NCBI GenBank assembly: GCA_947065955.1
Contig: CAMSXY010000081.1
Coordinates: 1-5,699 of the forward strand
Length of the DNA stretch: 5,699 nt
Reading direction: 5' to 3'
Source: an uncultured Caryophanales bacterium
GTDB taxonomy: Bacteria; Bacillota_I; Bacilli_A; RF39; UBA660
The position numbers and the translations under genes were made by a program. The notes under the pieces were generated by a model. The model had not been told where the DNA came from. It did not search any database and worked only from the letters and a program-made list of their open reading frames with translations. Below are positions 1 through 5,699 of the stretch, one piece after another; positions within the stretch are counted from its first letter, which is position 1; each line of letters starts with the position of its first letter.

Positions 1-36
1 TGGGTGACTGGGTTCAGACGTGTGCTCTTCCGATCT
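1..36. other. Residual Illumina TruSeq read-2 adapter (artefact)
   Basis: From base 4 to base 36 the sequence follows the well-known Illumina TruSeq read-2 adapter, ending in the diagnostic GCTCTTCCGATCT. One A is missing near base 11, where GGAG of the adapter reads GGG. Bases 1-3 would be the tail of an index. This is untrimmed library sequence at the contig end, not genome. It creates a false GTG start at position 20 and a false peptide (MCSSDL) fused in frame to the first gene. Everything before base 37 should be masked. Confidence 0.97.
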
Positions 37-37
37 G

Positions 38-385
38 AATATGGAACCTATGGGTTTTTTTGACTATGTCAATTTACAAAAAAATGCTTATTGTGTTTTA
101 TCCGATAGTGGTACTATCCCAGAAGAATCAGCTGTTTTAAATTTTCCAGGAGTTTCTATGCGAAATAGTACAGAACGTCCTGAAGCCCTTGATGCAGGAA
201 GTATTGTTCTTGGAAGTGTAAGAGAGGACGATTTATTAAGAGCTATTGAGATTGCTTTGCATTCTCATGTTGAAAATAGAGAAAATCCTGTTAAAGATTA
301 TAGAGATACCAATGTATCTTTAAAAGTTATTAATATTATTCAAAGTTATTACAATATTATTAATGAAAGAACTTGGAAAAAGTAA
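38..385 (+). CDS. fnlC: UDP-N-acetyl-L-fucosamine-forming 2-epimerase, FnlC/CapG/WbjD type (C-terminal fragment)
   Basis: The 5' end is missing: about 115 C-terminal residues remain of a family usually near 370-380 residues, and the frame continues into adapter upstream. The fragment belongs to the non-hydrolysing UDP-GlcNAc 2-epimerase fold (WecB superfamily). It carries GFFDYVNLQKNA, then SDSGTIPEES (fragment residues about 22-31), the loop that contacts the UDP moiety in this family, then RNSTERPEALDAGS. The SDSGTI-EES-LNFP wording and the tail DY-NVS-KV--II-SY---INE--WKK resemble FnlC/Cap5G more than ordinary WecB, which has TDSGGIQEE. From knowledge of that family, it would be a cytoplasmic enzyme epimerising C2 of UDP-2-acetamido-2,6-dideoxy-L-talose to give UDP-L-FucNAc. 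FnlA and FnlB homologues are expected upstream. It ends in TAA at 383-385, three bases before the next gene. Plain WecB (UDP-ManNAc formation) is the alternative. Confidence 0.85.
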   Translation, partial: NMEPMGFFDYVNLQKNAYCVLSDSGTIPEESAVLNFPGVSMRNSTERPEALDAGSIVLGSVREDDLLRAIEIALHSHVENRENPVKDYRDTNVSLKVINIIQSYYNIINERTWKK

Positions 386-388
386 TGA

Positions 389-1462
389 TTGGCAAAAAAA
401 ATGAAAAACAAACGTTATGATTGGGTAGATGTTTTAAAATTTTTAGGAATTTTTTATATTTTTGTAGGCCATTTTGGTTGGAATAGTGGGAAATTTTATT
501 ATTTTGTTTTTCAATTCCACGTTCCTTTGTTTTTCTTTGCATCTGGTTTTTTCTTCAAACAAGAAAAAAAATTTAAAAAATTTGCTTGGGAAAAGTTTAT
601 AAGTATTATGATACCTTATTTTGTCTTCAGCTTTATCCGTTTGTTTCTTATTGCAATTAATAATTCTTATAGTATGGGAACTTGTTTAGATTGGTCTATT
701 AGTATAGTAAAAGGGATTCGAAATACCCTTCCTGCTGGTGGAATTTGGTTTTTGCCCTGTTTATATTTAACACAACTTTTTTATTTTATTTTGATAAAAT
801 TATTTAAAAAGAAAAAATTTGTTTTTGTAGTTTCCCTTATTTTATATTATTTTGCCCTCTATGGATTAAAAAATAATCCACTTGTTTTACCATCTATGTT
901 TTGGAATTTTGATACAGCCCTTTTGTATTTAGTTTATTTTACAATAGGGAATATCACTTTTGTTTGGTTAAAAAAATTGGATTATCAAAAATTAAAAATA
1001 AATCAAAAAATTATTTTCCTTAGTTTTTGTATCTTTTTCTTTTCTTTTTCTATCCTTTTTTTCTTTAAAGGAAGGTTGTATTTTGGAGGCTTTTTGTGGC
1101 ATCCTTTGCGTTATACATTTGATTTGTTTGCAACTCTTATTTTAATTTTTTCTAATTGTTTACTAGCTTACTTTTTGAAAAACGTTGAGAATTTTAAAAA
1201 AATAAGACAAAATACTCTTTTATTATGTTGTAATGAAGCAACTATTCGTCTTTTATTTACCAATTTCTTTTTATTTTTAAATATAGAAATTCAATTATCC
1301 ACACCACTGATTACTTTGCTATATGCTTACTTAATGCTAGCATTTGGGGAGAAGTATATAGTATCTATAGGAACCAAAATAGTAGAAAAAGTTCAAAAAT
1401 ATTTTAAAAAAAATTCTCCACTATTTCAAAAAAAGAATATATTAAAACAAGAAAGATTGTGA
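389..1462 (+). CDS. Membrane acyltransferase, family 3 (probable polysaccharide O-acetyltransferase)
   Basis: This is a 357-residue, strongly hydrophobic protein of about ten membrane segments, the usual size for acyltransferase family 3 (PF01757; WecH/OatA membrane domain type). The N-terminus has the family signature R9-Y-D-W-V-D-V-L-K-F-L-G followed by FVGHFG; H28 is the likely catalytic histidine. Next come FQFHVPLFFFASGFFF (41-56) and GGIWFLP (117-123), both typical of the family. It probably moves an acetyl group across or at the membrane onto a sugar of the repeat unit; donor and acceptor cannot be read from the sequence. The tail is lysine-rich. The start is uncertain. TTG at 389 has a weak purine-rich site (GGAAAAAG, 375-382) at suitable distance. 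ATG at 401 gives the more typical N-terminus (MKNKRYDW) but has almost no ribosome site. An ATG at 385 overlapping the upstream stop is one base out of frame. It ends in TGA. Confidence 0.9.
   Translation: MAKKMKNKRYDWVDVLKFLGIFYIFVGHFGWNSGKFYYFVFQFHVPLFFFASGFFFKQEKKFKKFAWEKFISIMIPYFVFSFIRLFLIAINNSYSMGTCLDWSISIVKGIRNTLPAGGIWFLPCLYLTQLFYFILIKLFKKKKFVFVVSLILYYFALYGLKNNPLVLPSMFWNFDTALLYLVYFTIGNITFVWLKKLDYQKLKINQKIIFLSFCIFFFSFSILFFFKGRLYFGGFLWHPLRYTFDLFATLILIFSNCLLAYFLKNVENFKKIRQNTLLLCCNEATIRLLFTNFFLFLNIEIQLSTPLITLLYAYLMLAFGEKYIVSIGTKIVEKVQKYFKKNSPLFQKKNILKQERL
394..401 (+). repeat. A8 homopolymer at the acyltransferase start
   Basis: Eight consecutive A bases lie between the TTG at 389 and the ATG at 401, the last A being the first base of that ATG. 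With one A fewer, the ATG at 385 (overlapping the previous gene's stop as TAATG) would read straight into the acyltransferase. The tract therefore decides which start is usable and is a possible slippage or sequencing-error site. Confidence 0.6.
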
Positions 1463-1468
1463 TTATTT

Positions 1469-2581
1469 ATGGATTCAAAGATTGTTTTTTTAGGTTATTT
1501 TTGCGATAATAACCAAAAAAATATTTTGAGTAATGCAGATAACTTTGCTCAACTTGGTTATATGAACTGTTTTTCAAATTATAATTCGCTTTTTATCTCA
1601 ACGCATAATTTTAAAGGAAAAAGGGAAAACTATAAAGAAAAGGTAAATGGGCAAGAAGTTTTATTTCTTGGATCAAAAAAACATTTTTCAAAGATTTCAA
1701 AATTTATAAATTTATATAAAACATTGAAAAAAATGGACGCAGAAATCATTGTCTACTATAATAATTTGTTTTTATATAATGCAGTTTGTTTTTTGCTATA
1801 TCAATTTCATGGTAAAAAATATATTCCTATTTTAATTACGAATCCTTATGATATAAAAGGAATGGGAAAGTTAGCACAAATAAAATACTTTTTTCAAAAA
1901 AAAATATCTTCTCTTACATTGAAGAAAGCTTCTGGAATGATTAAAATAACCGATCATATGCAGTATCATCATAAAAACTCTATTGTTATTCATGGGGGAA
2001 TAGATGAAAAGATTTTAAGGGAATATGCAAAACTTGTAAAAAGAAAAAAGGAAGAGTTTTTGATAACTTATACAGGCGCCTTATATTATCGCTACAATTT
2101 GGAAAAAATAATTCATGTAGTGAATCATTTGGAAGGTATAAAATTTCATATGTATGGAACGGGGGATCAAAAGGATAGCCTCATTTCTTTACAAAATGAT
2201 CGAATAAAATATATGGGAAATATACCAAGAGAATCATTATTGCAAGTACAAAAGGATGCAGATATTTTAGTAGCATTATTAAATGTAGATGAACTAAGTA
2301 AAAACACGTTTCCTTCAAAAATATTTGAATATTTAGCAACTGGAAATGAAGTCATTGTGAGTGATTTAAAATCTCTTGAAGAACCCCTTAAAGAATTATG
2401 TCATGTGGTTCCTAAAATTACAGAAGAGGAAATTGAAAAAGCAATTTGTAGTATTTTAAAAGGAAATTACAAAAATGATGTGAGAAAAGCTCATGAAGTT
2501 TTAAAAAATTATACATGGGAAGCGAATAGTCTAAAAATTAAATTATTATTACAAGAGGTGCAGAATGAAAAAAATTTTTAA
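1469..2581 (+). CDS. Glycosyltransferase, GT4-like (GT-B fold)
   Basis: This 370-residue soluble or membrane-associated protein has the length and layout of GT4-like enzymes. The N-terminal half (to about residue 175) is the poorly conserved acceptor domain and ends near the linker HGGID (175-179). The C-terminal donor-binding domain opens with ITYTGALYYRYNLEKI (about 199-214), continues with MYGTGD (228-233), and has the nucleotide-sugar motif T280-F-P-S-K-I-F-E-Y-L. There E287 fits the ribose-binding glutamate of the E-x7-E signature, with the second acidic position replaced or shifted (LATGNEVIVSD follows). It presumably adds one sugar to the lipid-linked repeat unit at the inner face of the membrane; the sugar cannot be predicted. 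The ATG at 1469 lies six bases after the upstream TGA and in the same frame. The nearest purine-rich stretch (AAGAAAG, 1449-1455) is rather far, so translation may depend on coupling to the acyltransferase gene. Confidence 0.9.
   Translation: MDSKIVFLGYFCDNNQKNILSNADNFAQLGYMNCFSNYNSLFISTHNFKGKRENYKEKVNGQEVLFLGSKKHFSKISKFINLYKTLKKMDAEIIVYYNNLFLYNAVCFLLYQFHGKKYIPILITNPYDIKGMGKLAQIKYFFQKKISSLTLKKASGMIKITDHMQYHHKNSIVIHGGIDEKILREYAKLVKRKKEEFLITYTGALYYRYNLEKIIHVVNHLEGIKFHMYGTGDQKDSLISLQNDRIKYMGNIPRESLLQVQKDADILVALLNVDELSKNTFPSKIFEYLATGNEVIVSDLKSLEEPLKELCHVVPKITEEEIEKAICSILKGNYKNDVRKAHEVLKNYTWEANSLKIKLLLQEVQNEKNF
1896..1904 (+). repeat. A9 homopolymer inside glycosyltransferase gene
   Basis: Nine consecutive A bases encode part of Q-K-K-I at about residues 143-146. 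Losing one A puts a TGA in frame within a few codons, and gaining one A gives a TAA soon after. The tract could therefore act as an on/off slippage site. Runs of this length are not rare in DNA this AT-rich, so it may be neutral. Confidence 0.5.
2554..2564 (+). promoter_or_regulatory. Ribosome binding site of the polymerase gene, inside the upstream gene
   Basis: AGAGGTGC (2554-2561) sits just before the ATG at 2565, within the last codons of the glycosyltransferase. The match to the AGGAGGTG Shine-Dalgarno consensus and the spacing fix this start. The same eight bases at the same distance precede the ATG at 3802. Confidence 0.8.
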
Positions 2582-3818
2582 AAAATATGTAATTTTCCTA
2601 TTATTAATTGCAAGCATTATTGATTTTAATATCTATATGCCAATTTCTGATAATAATATTTTAAAAATAACCGCTATTGAACTTTTTTTACCTATTATGA
2701 TTGCTTATTATATCGTTTTATTTATAAGAAAAAAATTAGAGTTAAACGTTTTTTATAAGAAACTTTGTTTAAGTATTTTGCTTTTTTTCTTATGGTATGG
2801 CTTTATCTTTATTGCACGATTTTTAATGGGATATGAGTTTAAGCAAAGTTTATTAGCCATAAAGGTAAGTATTTTTCCTCTTATTCTTTTATTTTTCATT
2901 CATCGGCTTTCGATTCCTAAAGATCATTTAATAAAAAATTTACTTCTTTTTAACTTTGTTTTAAATGTAATACAGTGGGGAAATTGTACAAATTTTAGAA
3001 TGTCAAATTTTCTTGGAAATATTATGGTTTATTTGACTTTAATTTGTATGCTTTTTCCAATCAATATTTATTATTTAGAACAAAAAGAAAGTAGTATTTT
3101 TTATAAAATTATTGGATTTTTTAATACATGTTCTGTTTTACTAATTCCTTTAATGGCTGGATCTAGAAGTTCCTTTTATATTTCCATGTGTATTTTCTTT
3201 ATTCTCTTAATGTATACTTTGGCAACGCGAAAAATACAATCTCTTTTTCTATTAATTCTCAGTTTTTTAGTTTCTTTTGGAGGCAATTATTACTTTTTAA
3301 ACCAAACAGGAGTAGTCAGTTATTCTCACAGAATATTACCAGGTTTTTTTGAACAAAGGTTAAATCCTGATGATAATTTAAATTCTTTTGATGATTTTGA
3401 GGAAATTATGGATCAAGAAAAAGACAAAAGCGATAATTTACGGGGGGAACTTGTTCAAAAATCATTAGAAAGTATTAAAAAATCAATGATTATTGGGGAA
3501 GGAATTATATATTTCCCTGTAGATACGGATTATGGGGTATCACTTCAATCGGCCCATAATTTTATTTTAGAGTATATAAATGCTTATGGTTTAATTGGAT
3601 TTCTTCTATATGGGATAATTCATTTAATAATTATTTTCGAATTATGGAAAACGACCATTTTAAAGGGAAGTCTTATTTTTCTTATTTGTGCCTTTATTTC
3701 CACATTTGGACATTCTTTTGTACAGCCAACTTTATTAATTGTTCCTGTTGTTGTTTTATTTTTTTTCTTGTATTCTTTATTTTTAGTAAGAGAGGTGCCT
3801 TATGGAGAAAAATCCTAA
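2565..3818 (+). CDS. wzy: Wzy-type polysaccharide repeat-unit polymerase (O-antigen ligase/polymerase family)
   Basis: This is a 417-residue integral membrane protein with roughly ten to twelve hydrophobic segments, the usual size for Wzy. Family hallmarks are MAGSRSSF (about 197-204) at the start of a central helix, then a large polar loop (about 256-305). The loop runs from RILPGFFEQRL through an acidic stretch rich in Asp and Glu to R293-G-E and ends at the IIGEGI motif. After it comes SAHNFILEYINAYGLIGF (329-346), the typical H-N---E----G--G signature of the Wzy_C/O-antigen ligase family. It would join flipped repeat units into the polymer on the outer face of the membrane, with the long loop carrying active-site arginines and the histidine. 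A ligase of the WaaL type is formally possible, but flanking glycosyltransferases and a flippase favour a polymerase. The start overlaps the upstream gene by 17 bases and is supported by a good ribosome site. Confidence 0.92.
   Translation: MKKIFKKYVIFLLLIASIIDFNIYMPISDNNILKITAIELFLPIMIAYYIVLFIRKKLELNVFYKKLCLSILLFFLWYGFIFIARFLMGYEFKQSLLAIKVSIFPLILLFFIHRLSIPKDHLIKNLLLFNFVLNVIQWGNCTNFRMSNFLGNIMVYLTLICMLFPINIYYLEQKESSIFYKIIGFFNTCSVLLIPLMAGSRSSFYISMCIFFILLMYTLATRKIQSLFLLILSFLVSFGGNYYFLNQTGVVSYSHRILPGFFEQRLNPDDNLNSFDDFEEIMDQEKDKSDNLRGELVQKSLESIKKSMIIGEGIIYFPVDTDYGVSLQSAHNFILEYINAYGLIGFLLYGIIHLIIIFELWKTTILKGSLIFLICAFISTFGHSFVQPTLLIVPVVVLFFFLYSLFLVREVPYGEKS
3791..3801 (+). promoter_or_regulatory. 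Ribosome binding site of the second glycosyltransferase gene, inside wzy
   Basis: AGAGGTGC (3791-3798) within the last codons of wzy precedes the ATG at 3802 with the same distance (11 bases from its first A to the ATG) as at the wzy start. It supports the choice of start and implies translational coupling. Confidence 0.8.
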
Positions 3819-5118
3819 AATTTTGATTGTTAGTCATAATCCTTTGTCAGATACCCAAAGTAATGGGAAGACCATAACCTCTCTTTTATCTTTTTGTCCA
3901 AAAGAATCTTTAGCACAACTTTATTTTACAATGGATACTCCTGACTTTACAATATGCGACCGTTTTTTTAGAATATCAGATTTAGATATTTTGAAGAACT
4001 TTTTTATGATAAAAAAGGATGTAGGAACTGTTATCACAAAAGAATATTCTAAAAAAATCAAAGGAGAAAAAGAACATTTACATCATAATTTTTTCTATTC
4101 TTTTATAAGAAAACTTTTTGTATCAAAAATTTCTATTATGACAACTCTTAGAGATTATATATGGAAAAATAGTGAATACTATAGTAAAAGTTTTGAAAAA
4201 TGGTTGGAAGAAATAAATCCAGATATTATTTTCTTTCAAAGCAGTAATTGTTGTTTTGCTTTTGAATTTGTTTATGAAATTTGCAAGAAAAAAAATATTA
4301 AAGTGATTATGCAAACAACGGATGATTACTTGTCTTATAAAAAATTTGGTCTTTTTTTCAATCTAAACGTTTATAAGTTAAGAAAATGTTATCAAAAATT
4401 GAATCAAGAGACAATCCTTATTTTACCCATTAGTAAAAAAATGGAACTTTATTATCAAAAACATTTTCCTAATCAATATTATGTCGCCATGAATTCTGTT
4501 GTTCCAATGGAAGAGATAACATTTACACCTTTTAAAAATAATATTAAAATTTTATATGCTGGAAATTTAGGTCTTAATCGATTTCAGGTTCTTCATCTGC
4601 TAGCAAAAGCAATTGATTCGTTGAATCGAAAGGATATTTTTATAGAAATTTATTCTATTGAAAAACCAAATCAGAAAGTAATAGATCAATTAAACTTTTT
4701 TGATTGTTGTCGCTATTGTGGAAGTTTAGACAAGAATGCTTTATTAAAAAAGCGTGCTGAATCAGATATTTTATTACATGTTGAATCTTTTGATAAAAAA
4801 AATAGACATTTAACCCAATATTCTATCTCTACTAAGATTCCAGAACTTATGAATTCCAATAAACCTATTTTGGCAATAGGTCCAAAAGAGGTAGCCTCTA
4901 TAGAGTATTTAAAGGATTGTCGTTGTGCCTATATTATAGATAGTAATCGTTTAGAAGAAATTACAAAGCAAATAAAAAAGTTTTTATCTATTTCAAATTT
5001 CCAGGAATATCTTGTAAATGCACACCATGCTGTAGCTGAAAATCACGATATTAAAAAAGTTCAATCTTTTGTTAGAAAGGTTATTTCTAATTATGAAAAG
5101 AAAAAGAACACTCTTTAA
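3802..5118 (+). CDS. Glycosyltransferase, GT4-like (GT-B fold), cell-surface polysaccharide type
   Basis: This 438-residue protein has no clear membrane segment. The N-terminus is a first beta strand, KILIVSHNPLSDTQ, followed by S20-N-G-K-T24, the glycine loop usual in GT-B enzymes. A family of glycosyltransferases in low-G+C polysaccharide clusters begins in this way. A longer acceptor domain follows to about residue 245. The donor domain starts at ILYAGNLGLNRFQVLHLL (about 249-266) and has CGSLDKNALL (306-315) and ISTKIPELMNSNKPILAIGP (342-361). In that last motif E348 takes the place of the nucleotide-sugar-binding glutamate. It likely adds a sugar to the undecaprenyl-linked repeat unit; linkage and sugar are unknown. 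Cysteine is unusually frequent for this enzyme type (pairs at 150-151 and 302-303, plus 306, 373 and 375). It overlaps wzy by 17 bases at its start and the flippase gene by 26 bases at its end. Confidence 0.88.
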   Translation: MEKNPKILIVSHNPLSDTQSNGKTITSLLSFCPKESLAQLYFTMDTPDFTICDRFFRISDLDILKNFFMIKKDVGTVITKEYSKKIKGEKEHLHHNFFYSFIRKLFVSKISIMTTLRDYIWKNSEYYSKSFEKWLEEINPDIIFFQSSNCCFAFEFVYEICKKKNIKVIMQTTDDYLSYKKFGLFFNLNVYKLRKCYQKLNQETILILPISKKMELYYQKHFPNQYYVAMNSVVPMEEITFTPFKNNIKILYAGNLGLNRFQVLHLLAKAIDSLNRKDIFIEIYSIEKPNQKVIDQLNFFDCCRYCGSLDKNALLKKRAESDILLHVESFDKKNRHLTQYSISTKIPELMNSNKPILAIGPKEVASIEYLKDCRCAYIIDSNRLEEITKQIKKFLSISNFQEYLVNAHHAVAENHDIKKVQSFVRKVISNYEKKKNTL

Positions 5119-5699
5119 TTTTTTATCAGATTTTGCTCCTCAACTTTTTATTGCAATACTAGGAATCTTTAAGATTAAAATTTTTTTAAATAACTGGGGA
5201 GAGGATACTCTTGGCTTATATCAACTTTACTCACAGTTTTTTTCTTATCTTACTATTGTAGAAATAGGTATTAGTAGTGGTATTCTTTATACTTTATATA
5301 AACCTACAGTTGAGAAAAATTATGAAGAATTGAAAAAAATATATAATGGTGCTCATTATTCCTTTAAAATTATAGGAGTTATAATAATTTGTTTAGGATT
5401 CATTTTATCTTTATTTATTAGTTTTTTTATTAAAAATAATACTTTTGATTTCTTTTTTCTTCAATTTACCTTTTTATTATACGTTTTAGCGAATTTATTT
5501 AATTATTTTTTTATGGCACAAAAGTTATTGTTTTATGCAAAAGAAAAAAATTATGTTCCAAATTTAATTTACCAAATAAGTACCATTTTAAAAAGTTTAT
5601 TAGAAATTTTATTGGTTTTACTTCATTTTGAACTAATACATATTTTAATTTTAGGAATTATGATTGGAATTTTTTCGAATCTTGTTTTAGAGTTTTATT
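5093..5699 (+). CDS. wzx: Wzx-type polysaccharide flippase (N-terminal part, runs off window)
   Basis: The open frame continues without a stop to the last base, giving 202 N-terminal residues of a family usually 450-500 long. It begins M-K-R-K-R-T-L-F-N-F, a short positive stretch before the first membrane helix. The motif LGLYQLYSQFFSYLTIVEIGISSGI (about 40-64) follows, split here as LGLYQLYSQFFSYL and TIVEIGISSGI. It matches the usual G-Y-----S------E-G---- pattern of Wzx/RfbX proteins in the MOP (MATE-like) exporter superfamily. Further hydrophobic segments lie near 91-113, 120-143 and 170-200. It would flip the undecaprenyl-linked repeat unit to the outer face for Wzy. The ATG overlaps the upstream glycosyltransferase by 26 bases in another frame. 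A purine site (AGAAAGG, 5074-5080) lies 12 bases upstream, a little far. Only the 5' part can be judged. Confidence 0.9.
   Translation, partial: MKRKRTLFNFLSDFAPQLFIAILGIFKIKIFLNNWGEDTLGLYQLYSQFFSYLTIVEIGISSGILYTLYKPTVEKNYEELKKIYNGAHYSFKIIGVIIICLGFILSLFISFFIKNNTFDFFFLQFTFLLYVLANLFNYFFMAQKLLFYAKEKNYVPNLIYQISTILKSLLEILLVLLHFELIHILILGIMIGIFSNLVLEFY

Noticed and set aside
20..37. GTG start at 20 as the true start of the epimerase gene
   Set aside because: It lies inside the adapter sequence. The encoded leader has no family resemblance, and the gene fragment lacks about two thirds of the enzyme.
360..542. Short minus-strand open frame opposite the acyltransferase start
   Set aside because: It lies opposite a well-supported gene, has low complexity from AT-rich DNA and shows no ribosome site or family motif. 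The same applies to minus-strand frames at 2167-2355 and 4123-4314.
1460..1468. TGA as a tryptophan codon (Mycoplasma-type code) fusing the acyltransferase to the glycosyltransferase
   Set aside because: All tryptophans in the window use TGG, no other in-frame TGA occurs in the genes, and both proteins have normal family lengths when TGA is a stop.
2565..2590. A-run/T-run/A-run at the wzy start as a terminator or bent promoter element
   Set aside because: There is no GC-containing stem and it lies in coding sequence at a coupled junction. AT runs are common throughout the window.
3644..3826. Plus-strand 60-residue frame across the wzy end
   Set aside because: It is an out-of-frame shadow of the wzy C-terminus, composed mostly of Phe and Cys with no ribosome site or homology signal.
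1..5699. Mobile elements, CRISPR arrays, tRNA or rRNA genes, riboswitches
   Set aside because: No direct or inverted repeats, transposase motifs, spacer periodicity or RNA gene signatures were seen. Genes overlap or lie within six bases of each other, leaving no room.

Overview
This AT-rich window (clearly under 30% G+C by eye) holds a tightly packed run of six genes, all on the + strand. It is part of a cluster that makes a surface polysaccharide (capsule, exopolysaccharide or O-antigen-like polymer) by the Wzx/Wzy route. The low G+C, purine-rich AGAGG ribosome sites, end-to-end gene overlaps and protein families suggest a Firmicutes-type bacterium (Bacilli, Erysipelotrichia or Clostridia). 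The species cannot be named from this sequence. TGG is the only tryptophan codon seen, and TGA ends one gene, so the standard bacterial code applies.

Layout: bases 1-36 are not biological. From base 4 they match the Illumina TruSeq read-2 adapter with one base missing, left at the contig edge. From about 37 the sequence is genuine. 38-385 is the C-terminal third of a UDP-sugar 2-epimerase of the FnlC/CapG/WbjD type, the last enzyme of UDP-N-acetyl-L-fucosamine synthesis. 389-1462 is a membrane acyltransferase (family 3). 1469-2581 is a GT-B fold glycosyltransferase (GT4-like). 2565-3818 is a multi-pass Wzy-type polymerase. 3802-5118 is a second GT4-like glycosyltransferase. 5093-5699 is the N-terminal part of a Wzx-type flippase that runs off the window.

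Inferred joint role: the epimerase supplies an amino-deoxy sugar nucleotide. The two glycosyltransferases extend a lipid-linked repeat unit in the cytoplasm, and the acyltransferase may O-acetylate it. Wzx flips the unit across the membrane and Wzy polymerises it outside. The initiating sugar-phosphate transferase, the FnlA/FnlB partners, any chain-length regulator and the promoter must lie outside the window.

There is no intergenic space over 6 nt, and I see no promoter, terminator, RNA gene, mobile element or CRISPR array. I did not find a clearly new biological system. The points most worth a second look are the adapter at the edge, an ambiguous acyltransferase start beside an A8 tract, two near-identical coupled gene junctions, and a mid-gene A9 tract in the first glycosyltransferase.
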